Below are positions 35,596 to 43,739 of a stretch of 64,000 nucleotides of DNA, piece after piece; position 1 is the first letter of the stretch, and each line of letters starts with the position of its first letter. A program made the position numbers and the translations under genes. The notes beneath the pieces are model-generated. The model was not told the origin of the DNA and searched no databases. It was given only the letters and a program-made list of their open reading frames with translations. This stretch comes from Candidatus Eiseniibacteriota bacterium. Lineage in GTDB: Bacteria; Eisenbacteria; RBG-16-71-46. The DNA is taken from positions 1 through 64,000 of the forward strand of contig JACOSV010000027.1 of NCBI GenBank assembly GCA_016178725.1. The letters are read 5' to 3'.

Positions 35596-36285
35596 ATGAA
35601 CCACGGAATCGAGGGCTACTTCGCCGAACGCGCCCGATCGGCGCGCCGCATCGCGATGATCGCGGCGTGCCTCGGCGGCGCGCTGCTCGGCCTGATCCTC
35701 GCGACGCAGATCGCGTTCGTGCGTCACCCGATGCGCGATCTCCTGCGGCGCAGCGTCCGGTTCGGCTTCGAGGGGCCCGACCAGTACGTGCGGCGCATCA
35801 CGCTCCAGCAGCTCGCCGGCAGCGGGCCGGTGTTGCGCAACGTCGGGGCGGTGGACGCCCGCCACTCGCGCCGCGGCGGCGCGGCGCGCACGCGGGCACG
35901 GCTCGAGCCGCTCGCGCCGCCGGAGCCGCACGCGATCGTCATCGGCCCCGGGCTCTCGGACAGAGATCTGGTCGCGCGCGCGGTGTCGCGGCTCGCCAAC
36001 GTCCCGGTCGTGCAGTCGCAGGATCTCGTGATCGAGCATTCGGCGCTGCCCATCTATCCGCAGGAACAGTCCGACCACGGCGTCGAGGGCAAGGTGATGG
36101 TGCAGGCGCTGGTCGACACGGCGGGGCGTGTCGTGGACGTGCAGCTGCTCGCCAGCAGCGGCGTCGCGCCGTTCGAGCGCTCGGCGCAGGAGGCGGTGTG
36201 GCAGTACCGCTTCCGTCCCTACCGCTCGCTGGGCTCGGCGAGCGAGGTGTACGCGATCTTCCGCTTCGCGTTCCGCGTCTACTAG
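35596..36285 (+). CDS. tonB: TonB-family energy transducer
   Basis: The 229-residue protein has a single N-terminal membrane helix (IAMIAACLGGALLGLILATQ), a periplasmic linker and a C-terminal TonB domain (PIYPQEQSDHGVEGKVMVQA, VVDVQLLASSGVAPFERSA, AVWQYRFRP). It transmits the proton-motive force from ExbB/ExbD (not seen here) to receptors such as that at 22.9 kb. The middle linker lacks the long Pro/Lys rod of E. coli TonB. Confidence 0.85.
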   Translation: MNHGIEGYFAERARSARRIAMIAACLGGALLGLILATQIAFVRHPMRDLLRRSVRFGFEGPDQYVRRITLQQLAGSGPVLRNVGAVDARHSRRGGAARTRARLEPLAPPEPHAIVIGPGLSDRDLVARAVSRLANVPVVQSQDLVIEHSALPIYPQEQSDHGVEGKVMVQALVDTAGRVVDVQLLASSGVAPFERSAQEAVWQYRFRPYRSLGSASEVYAIFRFAFRVY

Positions 36286-36333
36286 CCGATCGCGCTCACG
36301 CCGCGGCGGCGGCGCGACGGCCGCGGGCGGCGG

Positions 36334-36855
36334 TCAGATCTGGAACTTGCCGAAGTCCTCGGGATTGAGCTTCTCGAGGTAGCGGCGCAGCTGCTCGGCC
36401 TTCTCCTCGTCGGTCATCGACGGCGCGTCGGGCGCGCTCTCTTCGGCGGCCGGTTCGTCCGCCGGCGCGGGCTGGAGCAGCTTCTCATTGACGAAGATCG
36501 GCGCCTTGGCGCGCAGCGCGACCGCGATCGCGTCCGAAGGGCGCGCGTCCACCGACAGCACGTCCTTCTCGCGCTCGACGATGATGCTGGCGAAGAACGT
36601 GTTCTCGCGCAGGTCGGCGACGATCACGCGCGTCACCTTGGCCTTCAGCCCTTCGAGCACGATGTGGATCAGGTCGTGCGTGAGCGGGCGCGGAAACGCC
36701 TCCTCGGAGAGGATGCGGCGGATCGCCTGCGCCTCGCCCGGGCCGATCCAGATCGGCAGGATCCGCTGCCCTTCGGATTCGCGCAGGATCACGATGTTCT
36801 GCTGGGTCTTGTGCTCGAGGATCAGCCCGTTGACGCGGGCCTCGACGATCTTCAC
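36334..36855 (-). CDS. bifunctional nuclease-family protein (BFN, DUF151)
   Basis: The 173-residue protein has the BFN core: VNGLILEHKTQQNIVILRES, RILPIWIGPGEAQAIRRIL, RPLTHDLIHIVLEGL, and DARPSDAIAVALRAKAPIFV. Plant and Thermotoga relatives are nucleases; the bacterial role is little defined. The C-terminal tail (DEEKAEQLRRYLEKLNPEDF) resembles a UVR-type helix pair seen in many bacterial members. GTG 36855 overlaps the chaperone gene stop (GTGA). Confidence 0.88.
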   Translation of the reverse strand: MKIVEARVNGLILEHKTQQNIVILRESEGQRILPIWIGPGEAQAIRRILSEEAFPRPLTHDLIHIVLEGLKAKVTRVIVADLRENTFFASIIVEREKDVLSVDARPSDAIAVALRAKAPIFVNEKLLQPAPADEPAAEESAPDAPSMTDEEKAEQLRRYLEKLNPEDFGKFQI

Positions 36856-38168
36856 GGCTTGCCCGACGGCGGTTTGGAGGTCGCGGCCCGCGTCGCGCGT
36901 GCGGCGCCCGGCGCGCGATGGGTCGAGTCGGCCTCGAGGTTCATGAACGAGGGCGCCTCTTCGGTGCGCATGTGCTCGATCATCCAGTGCGCCGAGTCGG
37001 CGAGCTCGGACCTGGGATAGCGCTGAAGGAGATCCTTGAACGCCCGCTCGGCCTCGTCGTAGTCCTTGATCTCTTCCGAGTAGACGAAGCCGATCATGAA
37101 CTGCGCCTGCGGGCTCACGTCGCTGTTCGGGAACTCGTCGACGACGCGCTTGTAGGCGGCGATGCGCGGGCCGGCGCCGGTCGCCTCCTGCGCGCGGCGG
37201 AACAGCTCCTGCGCGGTCTCCTTCTTCGCCAGGAACGCCTTGATCGCCGCGGAGTCGGCGGAGAATCCGACGGCCGCCTTCTCGGCGGCGAGCTGCCTGC
37301 GATAGAAGTCCTGCGATCGCGTCTGCCCGAGCTGGCGCACGATCACCGAGCGCACCTGATCGAACGGACGCACGGATTCGGCGCGGACCGTGTCCACCTT
37401 GATCACGTGCCAGCCGCGCGCGCTCTTGTACGGTCCGCCGATCGCATGGCTGCCGAGCGCCATCGCCGACTCGGCGAGCGTCGGCTGCGCGCCGATCGAG
37501 CCGAACACGCCCTCGCGCGTCACGGTGCCGAGCGAGCCGCCCATCGCGCGCGTGAGCGAGTCGGCCGAGTAGCGGGCCGCGAGCTTGTTCCAGTCCTGGC
37601 CGCTCTTGGCCCACGTCTTGATGCGGCGCGCGTCGGCCTCGGTCTTCGACAGGATGTGGCGCAGCGTCACGCTGGCCGGCGAGCGGTAGTCGGCGGCATG
37701 CGCCTCGTACCACGCCTTGGCTTCGGAATCCGCGGGCACCGGGTTGGCGGCCATCACCTCGTTCACGTAGGTGCGGATCAGGAGGTCGCGCTCCGTCTGC
37801 TCGATCTGGCTCTTCACCTCGGGCCGGCTGGCGACGCCGTGCCGGCGCGCGGCCAGCAGCCACACGCGCTCCTCGACGAGCCGGTCGAGGAACTGGCCGC
37901 GGCCGTCGGGCGTGTTGTAGTTGGTGCGGTAGGGTTCGGGCAGCTCGTCGATGCGCTGCTGCACCTCGCGCGCGGTGATCGCGTCGCGGCCGACTCGCGC
38001 GAGCACGGTGTCGCGTCTCGCGGCGCCCCTCCTCGCGCCCGCGGCGGCCGGCGACTTCCCGGCGCCCGCGGCGACCGGCGACTTCGCCGCGCCGGCGGCG
38101 AGCGACCTCGCCGCCGGCGCGACGCAAAGCGCGAGCGCGAGCGCCGCCGTCGCGAGCCGCTGCGTCAT
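36852..38168 (-). CDS. SurA/PpiC-like periplasmic peptidyl-prolyl isomerase
   Basis: 438 residues: signal peptide, an Ala/Lys-rich linker with AAGAxKSP repeats, a SurA-N-like helical region (DAITAREVQQRIDELPEPYR), a parvulin domain (TLRHILSKTEADARRIKTWA, GGSLGTVTREGVF, GPYKSARGWHVIKVD) and a C-terminal TPR-like stretch (AYKRVVDEFPNSDVSPQAQF). It would help fold outer-membrane proteins. ATG 38168 overlaps the rplI stop (ATGA). Confidence 0.88.
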   Translation of the reverse strand: MTQRLATAALALALCVAPAARSLAAGAAKSPVAAGAGKSPAAAGARRGAARRDTVLARVGRDAITAREVQQRIDELPEPYRTNYNTPDGRGQFLDRLVEERVWLLAARRHGVASRPEVKSQIEQTERDLLIRTYVNEVMAANPVPADSEAKAWYEAHAADYRSPASVTLRHILSKTEADARRIKTWAKSGQDWNKLAARYSADSLTRAMGGSLGTVTREGVFGSIGAQPTLAESAMALGSHAIGGPYKSARGWHVIKVDTVRAESVRPFDQVRSVIVRQLGQTRSQDFYRRQLAAEKAAVGFSADSAAIKAFLAKKETAQELFRRAQEATGAGPRIAAYKRVVDEFPNSDVSPQAQFMIGFVYSEEIKDYDEAERAFKDLLQRYPRSELADSAHWMIEHMRTEEAPSFMNLEADSTHRAPGAARATRAATSKPPSGKP

Positions 38169-38608
38169 GCGCGCACCACCCACACCTTGATCGTCGCCTC
38201 GACGCCGTGGCCCACCTTGACGGTCACGTCGTAGCGGCCGAGCTGCTTGATGTGGTCGCCGAGCTCGATGCGGCGCTTGTCGACGATGTGCCCGGCGCGC
38301 GCGAGCGCCTCGGCGACCTCGGCCGAGGTGACCGAGCCGAACAGCGTGTCCTCTTCGTTCGCCTGCGCGGGCACGTTGACCTCGACGCCGTCGAGCTTCG
38401 CGGCCTCGGCGCGCGCCGCGGCGACGAGCTTCTCCCGCTGCGCCTGATTCTGGCGCGCCAGCTCCTGGTAGAGATTGGCCGCGCGCGTGCACGAGGCGAT
38501 CGCGAGGCGCTTCGGCAGGAGGTAGTTGCGCGCGAACCCGGGCTTCACGTTCACGGTCGCGCCCTTGCTGCCGACACCGGACAGATCTTCGAGCAGAATG
38601 ACATGCAT
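38165..38608 (-). CDS. rplI: 50S ribosomal protein bL9
   Basis: 147 residues with the bL9 N-terminal RNA-binding signature (VILLEDLSGVGSKGATVNVK, GFARNYLLPKRLA), a connecting helix and the C-domain (GSVTSAEVAEAL, IKQLGRYDVTVKVG). It is the last ribosomal gene of the rpsF-ssb-rpsR-rplI set. Confidence 0.97.
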   Translation of the reverse strand: MHVILLEDLSGVGSKGATVNVKPGFARNYLLPKRLAIASCTRAANLYQELARQNQAQREKLVAAARAEAAKLDGVEVNVPAQANEEDTLFGSVTSAEVAEALARAGHIVDKRRIELGDHIKQLGRYDVTVKVGHGVEATIKVWVVRA

Positions 38609-38612
38609 CGGA

Positions 38613-39608
38613 TCACTCCTGGGATGAGTCCCCGTCGGGGACGGCTTCGAGGCGGCGATAGTCGAGCCAGACGTCGCTCAATCCCACGCACATCGTGGCG
38701 AGCACGAACGCCGGCCAGGCCATGGCGAATACGAACACGAAGGTCAGAGCGATGAACGAGGGAGGGACGCCGCGCGCGAGCAGCAGCGATTGTACGACCG
38801 CGATTCCCTGCACACAATATGCGAGGCCCATGTTGAGCAGCAGCGTCCACGCGCTCGGCCCCCACGCCTGCCAGCGCGCGACCACGAGACCGAGACCGAG
38901 CAGCAGCAGCCACACCGCGGGATCGGGAAGACGCCACGTCGCGAGCTCGCCGCGCGCGAGCGCCGGCCAGCGCAGCCGCCGGCCGAGCCGGTCGGCGAGA
39001 CCGCGGCCGAGCGCCACGAGCAGCAGCATCCACATGAAGAGCACGGTCGGCACTGCGTACGGAAGCGCCCACTTCTCGAACGCCGCGGTCTCATGCAGAC
39101 GGTCGGCGATGGCCTTGATCTGCGCCGCGTTGAGCCCGATCTCGTGGTACGACGCGAGCGCCTGCTGATCGAACTCGCGCAGCGCGCGCTCGAGCCGCGT
39201 GACCATGTCGGCGTAGGACGTCATCCACGGCAGCATCGCGGCGAGCAGCAGCACCGGCAGCAGCATCCACGCGCGCTGGCCCTCGCCGAGTCCGCCGCCC
39301 TCCTCGCGCAGGCCCATCCACGCGCCGGTCAGCGCGGCGACCGGGATCCACCACACCCAGAGGCTGAACGGACCCTCGATCACCATCGCCGCACCGAACA
39401 GCGCCACCGGGACGAGCACGCCCCAGGCGCCCCAGCGCCATGCCGCGAGCAGCGAGGCCGTGACCGCGAGCGGGACGAGCAGCCAGAGACCGCCCCACGG
39501 CATCGGCGTCATGAGCGGCCCGCCGATCAGCAGCAGCACGAGGACGAACGTGCGGAAGCCGGAACGGCGTCCGCGCGGCGCGCCCGCCGGGTCAGCGATA
39601 GATGTCAC
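38613..39608 (-). CDS. DUF2232-type polytopic membrane protein
   Basis: 331 residues with about eight hydrophobic helices. DUF2232 proteins commonly lie between rpsR and rplI in diverse bacteria; the position and topology match. Function unknown. The GTG start at 39608 overlaps the last 17 bases of rpsR, and no clear Shine-Dalgarno is seen, so translation may depend on rpsR. Confidence 0.82.
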   Translation of the reverse strand: MTSIADPAGAPRGRRSGFRTFVLVLLLIGGPLMTPMPWGGLWLLVPLAVTASLLAAWRWGAWGVLVPVALFGAAMVIEGPFSLWVWWIPVAALTGAWMGLREEGGGLGEGQRAWMLLPVLLLAAMLPWMTSYADMVTRLERALREFDQQALASYHEIGLNAAQIKAIADRLHETAAFEKWALPYAVPTVLFMWMLLLVALGRGLADRLGRRLRWPALARGELATWRLPDPAVWLLLLGLGLVVARWQAWGPSAWTLLLNMGLAYCVQGIAVVQSLLLARGVPPSFIALTFVFVFAMAWPAFVLATMCVGLSDVWLDYRRLEAVPDGDSSQE

Positions 39609-39834
39609 TGGTGAACGGCAGCAGGGCCAGGATGCGCGCCCGCTTCACCGCGACGGTGATCTGCTTCTGGTGGCGCGCGCACGTGCCCGACACGCGGCGC
39701 GGCACGATCTTGCCGCGATCGGTGATGAAGCGGCCCAGCCGCTTGTCATCCTTGTAGTCGACGAAGCCCACCTTCTCGAAGCACAGCTTGCAGTACTTCT
39801 TCTTGTATCCCTTGCCTTCACGTTCTTTGGCCAT
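39592..39834 (-). CDS. rpsR: 30S ribosomal protein bS18
   Basis: 80 residues with KDDKRLGRFITDRGKIVPRR and TCARHQKQITVAVKRARILA. Two CxxC/CxxH knuckles (YCKLC near 15-18, CARH near 52-55) mark it as a zinc-binding (C+) form. Confidence 0.97.
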   Translation of the reverse strand: MAKEREGKGYKKKYCKLCFEKVGFVDYKDDKRLGRFITDRGKIVPRRVSGTCARHQKQITVAVKRARILALLPFTSDIYR

Positions 39835-39873
39835 GGTTCCTCGCTTGGACAGCGTGTGTCTCCGATTCCACGA

Positions 39874-40323
39874 TCAGAACAGCTCCTGCTCGTTCCGGTC
39901 GTCCGCTTCCGTCACCGGGCCCCGCGCGGACGACCGCCGCGCCGGCGGCGCCGGCTCTCCGGCCGGAGCGCCCTCGGGACGCCGCTCGAGGAAGTGCACC
40001 ATCTCGGCGCGCACCTCGAGACGCGTCTCCTTGCCGCCGCGCTCGGGCTCGAGATCCCGCATCTGCAGGCGACCCTCGACCAGCACCGCGTTGCCCTTCT
40101 TCAGATACTGCCCGCACACCTCGGCGAGACGCTGATACGTCATCACCGTCACGAATCCCGTCTGCTCCTGCGCGCTGCCGTCGCGGCCGCGATAGCGGCG
40201 GTGGAACGCCAGCCCGAAGCTGGTGACCGCCGTGCCGTCTCCCGCGTAGCGCTTGTCCGGGTCCCGCGTCAGCCGGCCGCTCAACAGCAGCCGGTTGATC
40301 TCGGGAAGCTTGAGCTCGCTCAT
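39874..40323 (-). CDS. ssb: single-stranded DNA-binding protein
   Basis: 149 residues with an SSB OB-fold (INRLLLSGRLTRDPDKRYAG, GNAVLVEGRLQMRD). The tail ends RNEQELF, acidic with a terminal Phe but lacking the canonical DDDIPF, which binds repair partners in E. coli. It sits between rpsF and rpsR as usual. Confidence 0.93.
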   Translation of the reverse strand: MSELKLPEINRLLLSGRLTRDPDKRYAGDGTAVTSFGLAFHRRYRGRDGSAQEQTGFVTVMTYQRLAEVCGQYLKKGNAVLVEGRLQMRDLEPERGGKETRLEVRAEMVHFLERRPEGAPAGEPAPPARRSSARGPVTEADDRNEQELF

Positions 40324-40357
40324 GCGTCACGTCTCCCGGGGGCGCTTGGAATTCTCT

Positions 40358-40711
40358 CTACTCGTCGCCCGCGTCCTCGACCGCCGCGATCACCTCGGGG
40401 TCCGCCTTCGCCACGGTCAGCTCCGGCGGCACGTGCATCACGGTCAGCACGCGCATCACCGACTCGTTGAGCCGGAGCCGGCGCTCGATCTCCTTCACCA
40501 TCGCGCCCGGGCCCTGATAGAGCAGCATCGTGTACACGCCGTCGCGCTTGCGCCCGATCTCGTACGCGAGGCGCTTCTTGCCCCAGCGCTGCACCTCGAT
40601 CAGCTCGCCGCCGAGATCCTTGATCCACTGGCTCACGCGTTCGATCTCTTAGCCGATCTTCGCCTCGTCCGTTCCCGGCTCGAGGATGAAGGTCGTCTCG
40701 TACTTGGTCAC
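40358..40711 (-). CDS. rpsF: 30S ribosomal protein bS6 gene interrupted by an in-frame TAA
   Basis: GTG 40711 follows GGAGG, overlaps the pth stop (GTGA) and encodes TKYETTFILEPGTDEAKIG, the expected bS6 N-terminus (first beta strand). Codon 21 (40651-40649) is TAA. The same frame then continues EIERVSQWIKDLGGELIEVQ and RWGKKRLAYEIGRKRDGVYT, the rest of bS6, to 40358. So one base keeps the 116 sense codons from being contiguous. A single GAA-to-TAA change would explain it. Restart at GTG 40636, five codons later, would give a 92-residue protein lacking strand one. Sequencing error, a true nonsense mutation or recoding cannot be told apart here. Confidence 0.85.
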
Positions 40712-41310
40712 GGTTCCTCCGTCTCCTGCGTCGCTCTGCGGTTGTAGCGGTTCATCGCCACGGCGAGCCCGTCGTCCAGCCAGCGCTCGACCGCGTCCGC
40801 CGCCCGCGTGATCATCGTCTCCACCTGGTCCGCGTCATCGGGACCGAATGTCTCCAGCACGTGCTCCTTCAGCGCCCCGGCGCCCTCTACGGCGCCGACA
40901 CCGAGCCGCAGCCGCGCCCAGCCGTCGCCGGCCAGCGCCGCCTCGAGACTCTCGAGACCGCGATGGCCGCCGCTCGATCCCCCGGGCCGAAACCGCAGCA
41001 TCCCGAGCGGCAGATACACGTCGTCGCTCACCGCCAGCAGCCCTTCGCGCGCGTCGCCGTGCCGCGCCATCCACGCCGCGAGCGCCGCGCCGCTCACGTT
41101 CATGAACGTGAGCGGAAGGACCAGATGCACGTCGCGTCCGTCGCGACCGGCCGTCCACTCGCGATACACGGGTCCCGCCCACGTCTCGCGCGCCCGCCAC
41201 CGCGCCGCCAGCGCCTCCACCACCCGCCAGCCGACGTTGTGGCGCGTCCGGTGGTACCGCGGCCCCGGATTGCCGAGGCCGAAGACCAGATGCCGCGAAT
41301 TGACGTCCAT
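40708..41310 (-). CDS. pth: peptidyl-tRNA hydrolase
   Basis: 200 residues with LVFGLGNPGPRYHRTRHNVG (His of the catalytic site), PLTFMNVSG, SDDVYLPLGMLRFRPGGSSG and GHRGLESLEAAL. It recycles peptidyl-tRNA released from stalled ribosomes. Its stop overlaps the rpsF GTG start. Confidence 0.97.
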   Translation of the reverse strand: MDVNSRHLVFGLGNPGPRYHRTRHNVGWRVVEALAARWRARETWAGPVYREWTAGRDGRDVHLVLPLTFMNVSGAALAAWMARHGDAREGLLAVSDDVYLPLGMLRFRPGGSSGGHRGLESLEAALAGDGWARLRLGVGAVEGAGALKEHVLETFGPDDADQVETMITRAADAVERWLDDGLAVAMNRYNRRATQETEEP

Positions 41311-41320
41311 CGCGGCCCAC

Positions 41321-42034
41321 CTACTTCTTTCCCTTCTCCTTCGCCGCGTCCTTGTCGCCCGCCTTCTTCTCGGCGCCCTCCGCGGCTTCGCCTTCCTCCT
41401 CCTTCTTGCCCTTGGCGATGACCTCGGGCTCCGTCGCCGCGGCCTCGGCCACGGCCTCCTCCGGCGCCTTCTCCTCCATCACAGTCGGCGGCACCACCGT
41501 CGCGACCGTCGCGTCGCCGTCGGTCAGGATCGTCACGTCCGGCACCTTCGCGTCCCGCACGTGCACCGAGTCGCCGATGCCGAGGTGCGACACGTCCACG
41601 TCGATCGACGGCGGGATCGCGGTCGGCAGGCAGCGCACTTCGAGGTCGCGCAGGATCGTCTCGAGGATGCCGCCGCCGTCCTTGACGCCGATCGGCAGGC
41701 CGACCAGACGAACGGGCACGCGCACCTCGATCGTCTCGGTGAGCGAGATGTGCTGGAAGTCGAGATGCAGCACGTGGTGCGTGAGCGGGTCGTACTGCAC
41801 GTCACGGATCAGCGCCGTGTACTCCTGGCCGCTCACCGCGAGATTGACGATCGGGTTGCCGCCCCGGTGCTGGCGCAGGGCGACGTCGAACTCGCGCGCG
41901 CCGACCGAGACGGCGACCGGATCCTCGCCGTGGCCGTAGAGCACGGCGGGGATCATTCCGGCCGCGCGCGACTTGCGCGCGCCGCCCTTGCCGAGCGACT
42001 CGCGGCGCGCGGCGTTCAACGGGATCACTGCCAT
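41321..42034 (-). CDS. rplY: 50S ribosomal protein bL25 (CTC/TL5 form)
   Basis: 237 residues: 5S rRNA-binding domain (RKSRAAGMIPAVLYGHGEDP, HHVLHLDFQHISLTETIEVR), the beta C-domain of CTC-type L25 (ILRDLEVRCLPTAIPPSIDV) and a long acidic/basic Glu-Lys-Ala tail. AGGAGG precedes ATG 42034. The usual neighbours prs and pth flank it. Confidence 0.96.
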   Translation of the reverse strand: MAVIPLNAARRESLGKGGARKSRAAGMIPAVLYGHGEDPVAVSVGAREFDVALRQHRGGNPIVNLAVSGQEYTALIRDVQYDPLTHHVLHLDFQHISLTETIEVRVPVRLVGLPIGVKDGGGILETILRDLEVRCLPTAIPPSIDVDVSHLGIGDSVHVRDAKVPDVTILTDGDATVATVVPPTVMEEKAPEEAVAEAAATEPEVIAKGKKEEEGEAAEGAEKKAGDKDAAKEKGKK

Positions 42035-42045
42035 GGCATGTCCTC

Positions 42046-42978
42046 CTAGACGAACAACGAGCTCAACGAGCGTTCTTCGTGAATGCGCTGCACCGCCTCG
42101 CCGAGCAACCCGGCGACGGACAGCACCTTGACCTTGGGCGGCAGCGTGCCGGGCTCGCGGCCGACGGTGTCGGTGACCACGAGCTCGGCGATCGGCGACT
42201 TCGCCAGCCGCTCGCCCGAGCTCGGGCTCAACACGCCGTGCGTGACGCCGGCGTAGATCTCCTTCGCGCCCGCGGCGCGGATCGCCGCCGCGGCCTGGCA
42301 CAGCGTGCTCGCCGTGGTCACGACGTCGTCGAACAGCACCGCGTTCTTGCCGTCGACGTCGCCGATGATGTTCATGATCTCGACCGCGTCCGGCCGCGGC
42401 CGGCGCTTGTCGGTGAGCGCGAGATCGGCGCCGAGCCGCTTGGCGTAGGCGCGCGCCATCTTGACGCCGCCCACGTCGGGCGCGACGACCACCAGATCCT
42501 CGAGCTCCTTGCCGGCGAAGTAATCGATCAGCACCGGCGCGGCGTAGAGGTGGTCGAACGGAATGTCGAAGAAGCCCTGGATCTGGGCGCTGTGGAGATC
42601 AATGCACAGCGCGCGATCGGCGCCGGCGACGGTGATCAGGTTGGCGACCAGCTTGGCCGAGATCGGCGCGCGCGGCTGGTCCTTGCGGTCCTGACGCGCG
42701 TAGCCGAAGTACGGCACGACCGCGGTGACGCGCCGCGCCGAGGCGCGCTTCGCCGCGTCGAGCATGACCAGCAGCTCCATGAGATTGTCCGCGGGCGCAC
42801 CGGTCGCCTGCACGACGAAGACGTCGCTGCCGCGGATGTTCTCGTTGAAGCGCACCGAGACTTCGCCGTCTTCGAAGCGGCCGACGTCGGCGTCGCCGAG
42901 CGGCACCTGCAGCCGGTCGCAGATCGCCTGCGCCAGCGTCCGGCTCGCGTTGCCCGCGAAGATGCGACAGGGATCCAC
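42046..42978 (-). CDS. prs: ribose-phosphate pyrophosphokinase (PRPP synthetase)
   Basis: 310 residues: FAGNASRTLAQAICDRLQVP, VPYFGYARQDRKDQPRAPIS, DLHSAQIQGFFDIPFDHLYA, and the PRPP loop VLFDDVVTTAST. It makes PRPP for nucleotides, His and Trp. GTG 42978 is chosen over longer readings because GGAGG lies eight bases upstream and the product starts at the family N-terminus. Confidence 0.96.
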   Translation of the reverse strand: MDPCRIFAGNASRTLAQAICDRLQVPLGDADVGRFEDGEVSVRFNENIRGSDVFVVQATGAPADNLMELLVMLDAAKRASARRVTAVVPYFGYARQDRKDQPRAPISAKLVANLITVAGADRALCIDLHSAQIQGFFDIPFDHLYAAPVLIDYFAGKELEDLVVVAPDVGGVKMARAYAKRLGADLALTDKRRPRPDAVEIMNIIGDVDGKNAVLFDDVVTTASTLCQAAAAIRAAGAKEIYAGVTHGVLSPSSGERLAKSPIAELVVTDTVGREPGTLPPKVKVLSVAGLLGEAVQRIHEERSLSSLFV

Positions 42979-43037
42979 GTGTTCAGCCTCCACGCGCCGC
43001 GCCCTCGACGCGCCGCACGCGCGGCGCGTCGCCAAGA

Positions 43038-43056
43038 CCCGGGGTCCATCCCCGGG
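43038..43056. other. hairpin just after tRNA-Gln
   Basis: CCCGGGG and CCCCGGG pair round a 5-base loop, seven bases beyond the tRNA 3' end in its direction of transcription. No T tract follows. It may mark tRNA 3' processing or partial termination before prs. Confidence 0.4.
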
Positions 43057-43062
43057 CCCCAG

Positions 43063-43137
43063 TGGCTGGGGCGGGAGGATTCGAACCTCCGGATGCGAGA
43101 TCCAAAGTCTCGTGCCTTACCGCTTGGCCACGCCCCA
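43063..43137 (-). tRNA. tRNA-Gln (anticodon TTG)
   Basis: A complete cloverleaf on the minus strand: acceptor TGGGGCG/CGCCCCA, D arm GGCCAAGCGGTAAGGC, anticodon loop CTTTGGA (anticodon TTG), T arm with GGTTCGAATCC, discriminator G and an encoded CCA (43063-43065). It lies between spoVG and prs in the same direction. Confidence 0.96.
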
Positions 43138-43324
43138 CCAACGAAACGGGATTCCCGTTGCGGTCCGACGCCGCCGGCCGCGCGGAGCGCGGGCGAAGGC
43201 GAAGGGGTGGCAGCCGCTGGCCCGAAGGAACTACCGGGAGAAAAGCGCGCGGAGACTACCGGCGGTCACGGGTGATGTCAACCGCCGACGGTGCGGGCCG
43301 GGGGCGTCCCCCGGGCCACGGAGA

Positions 43325-43633
43325 TCAGTACACGTGCTCGGAGTGCCTGCCCTGCGCGACGTTCGGCGCACCCGGATTGGCGAGCTCCCGCTGGTACTCG
43401 GTCATGACCACCTCGGTCAGGTACTTGCGGGTCACATCGTTGATCGGGTGGGCGAGGTCCTGATGCTGTCCGTCCGGGCGCTTGCGGCTCGGCATCGCCA
43501 CGAACAGACCCGAGTTCCCGTGGATGATCTTGAGCCCACGGATCACGAACGAATCGTTGAGCGTGATGCTGACGAACGCCTTGAGCTTGTCGTCGTTCCG
43601 CAATGAAATGCGCACCTCGGTGATCTCGATCAT
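43325..43633 (-). CDS. spoVG: SpoVG, RNA/DNA-binding regulator
   Basis: 102 residues matching SpoVG: ITEVRISLRNDDKLKAFVSI, NDSFVIRGLKIIHGNSGLFV, AMPSRKRPDGQHQDLAHPIN. SpoVG binds nucleic acids and modulates septation and surface-gene expression in several bacteria; it is not restricted to spore-formers. ATG 43633 matches the family start. ispE lies upstream. Confidence 0.96.
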   Translation of the reverse strand: MIEITEVRISLRNDDKLKAFVSITLNDSFVIRGLKIIHGNSGLFVAMPSRKRPDGQHQDLAHPINDVTRKYLTEVVMTEYQRELANPGAPNVAQGRHSEHVY

Positions 43634-43739
43634 GATCGGCTCACCGTGGACGCCGTCCCGGCCCGGAACGAGGGCTCGTGATCGGATCGACAGGCGGTAG
43701 CATCGACTTGAGCTGTCTGCATCCTTGCCTCCGCTCAAG

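Noticed and set aside
37990-38130. Repeated AAGAxKSP/gcgccg blocks in the SurA-like gene as another copy of the 30-bp repeat
   Set aside because: The period and sequence differ (about 24-27 bases, no ggaaggcgcgg core); it is an ordinary Ala/Lys/Pro linker.
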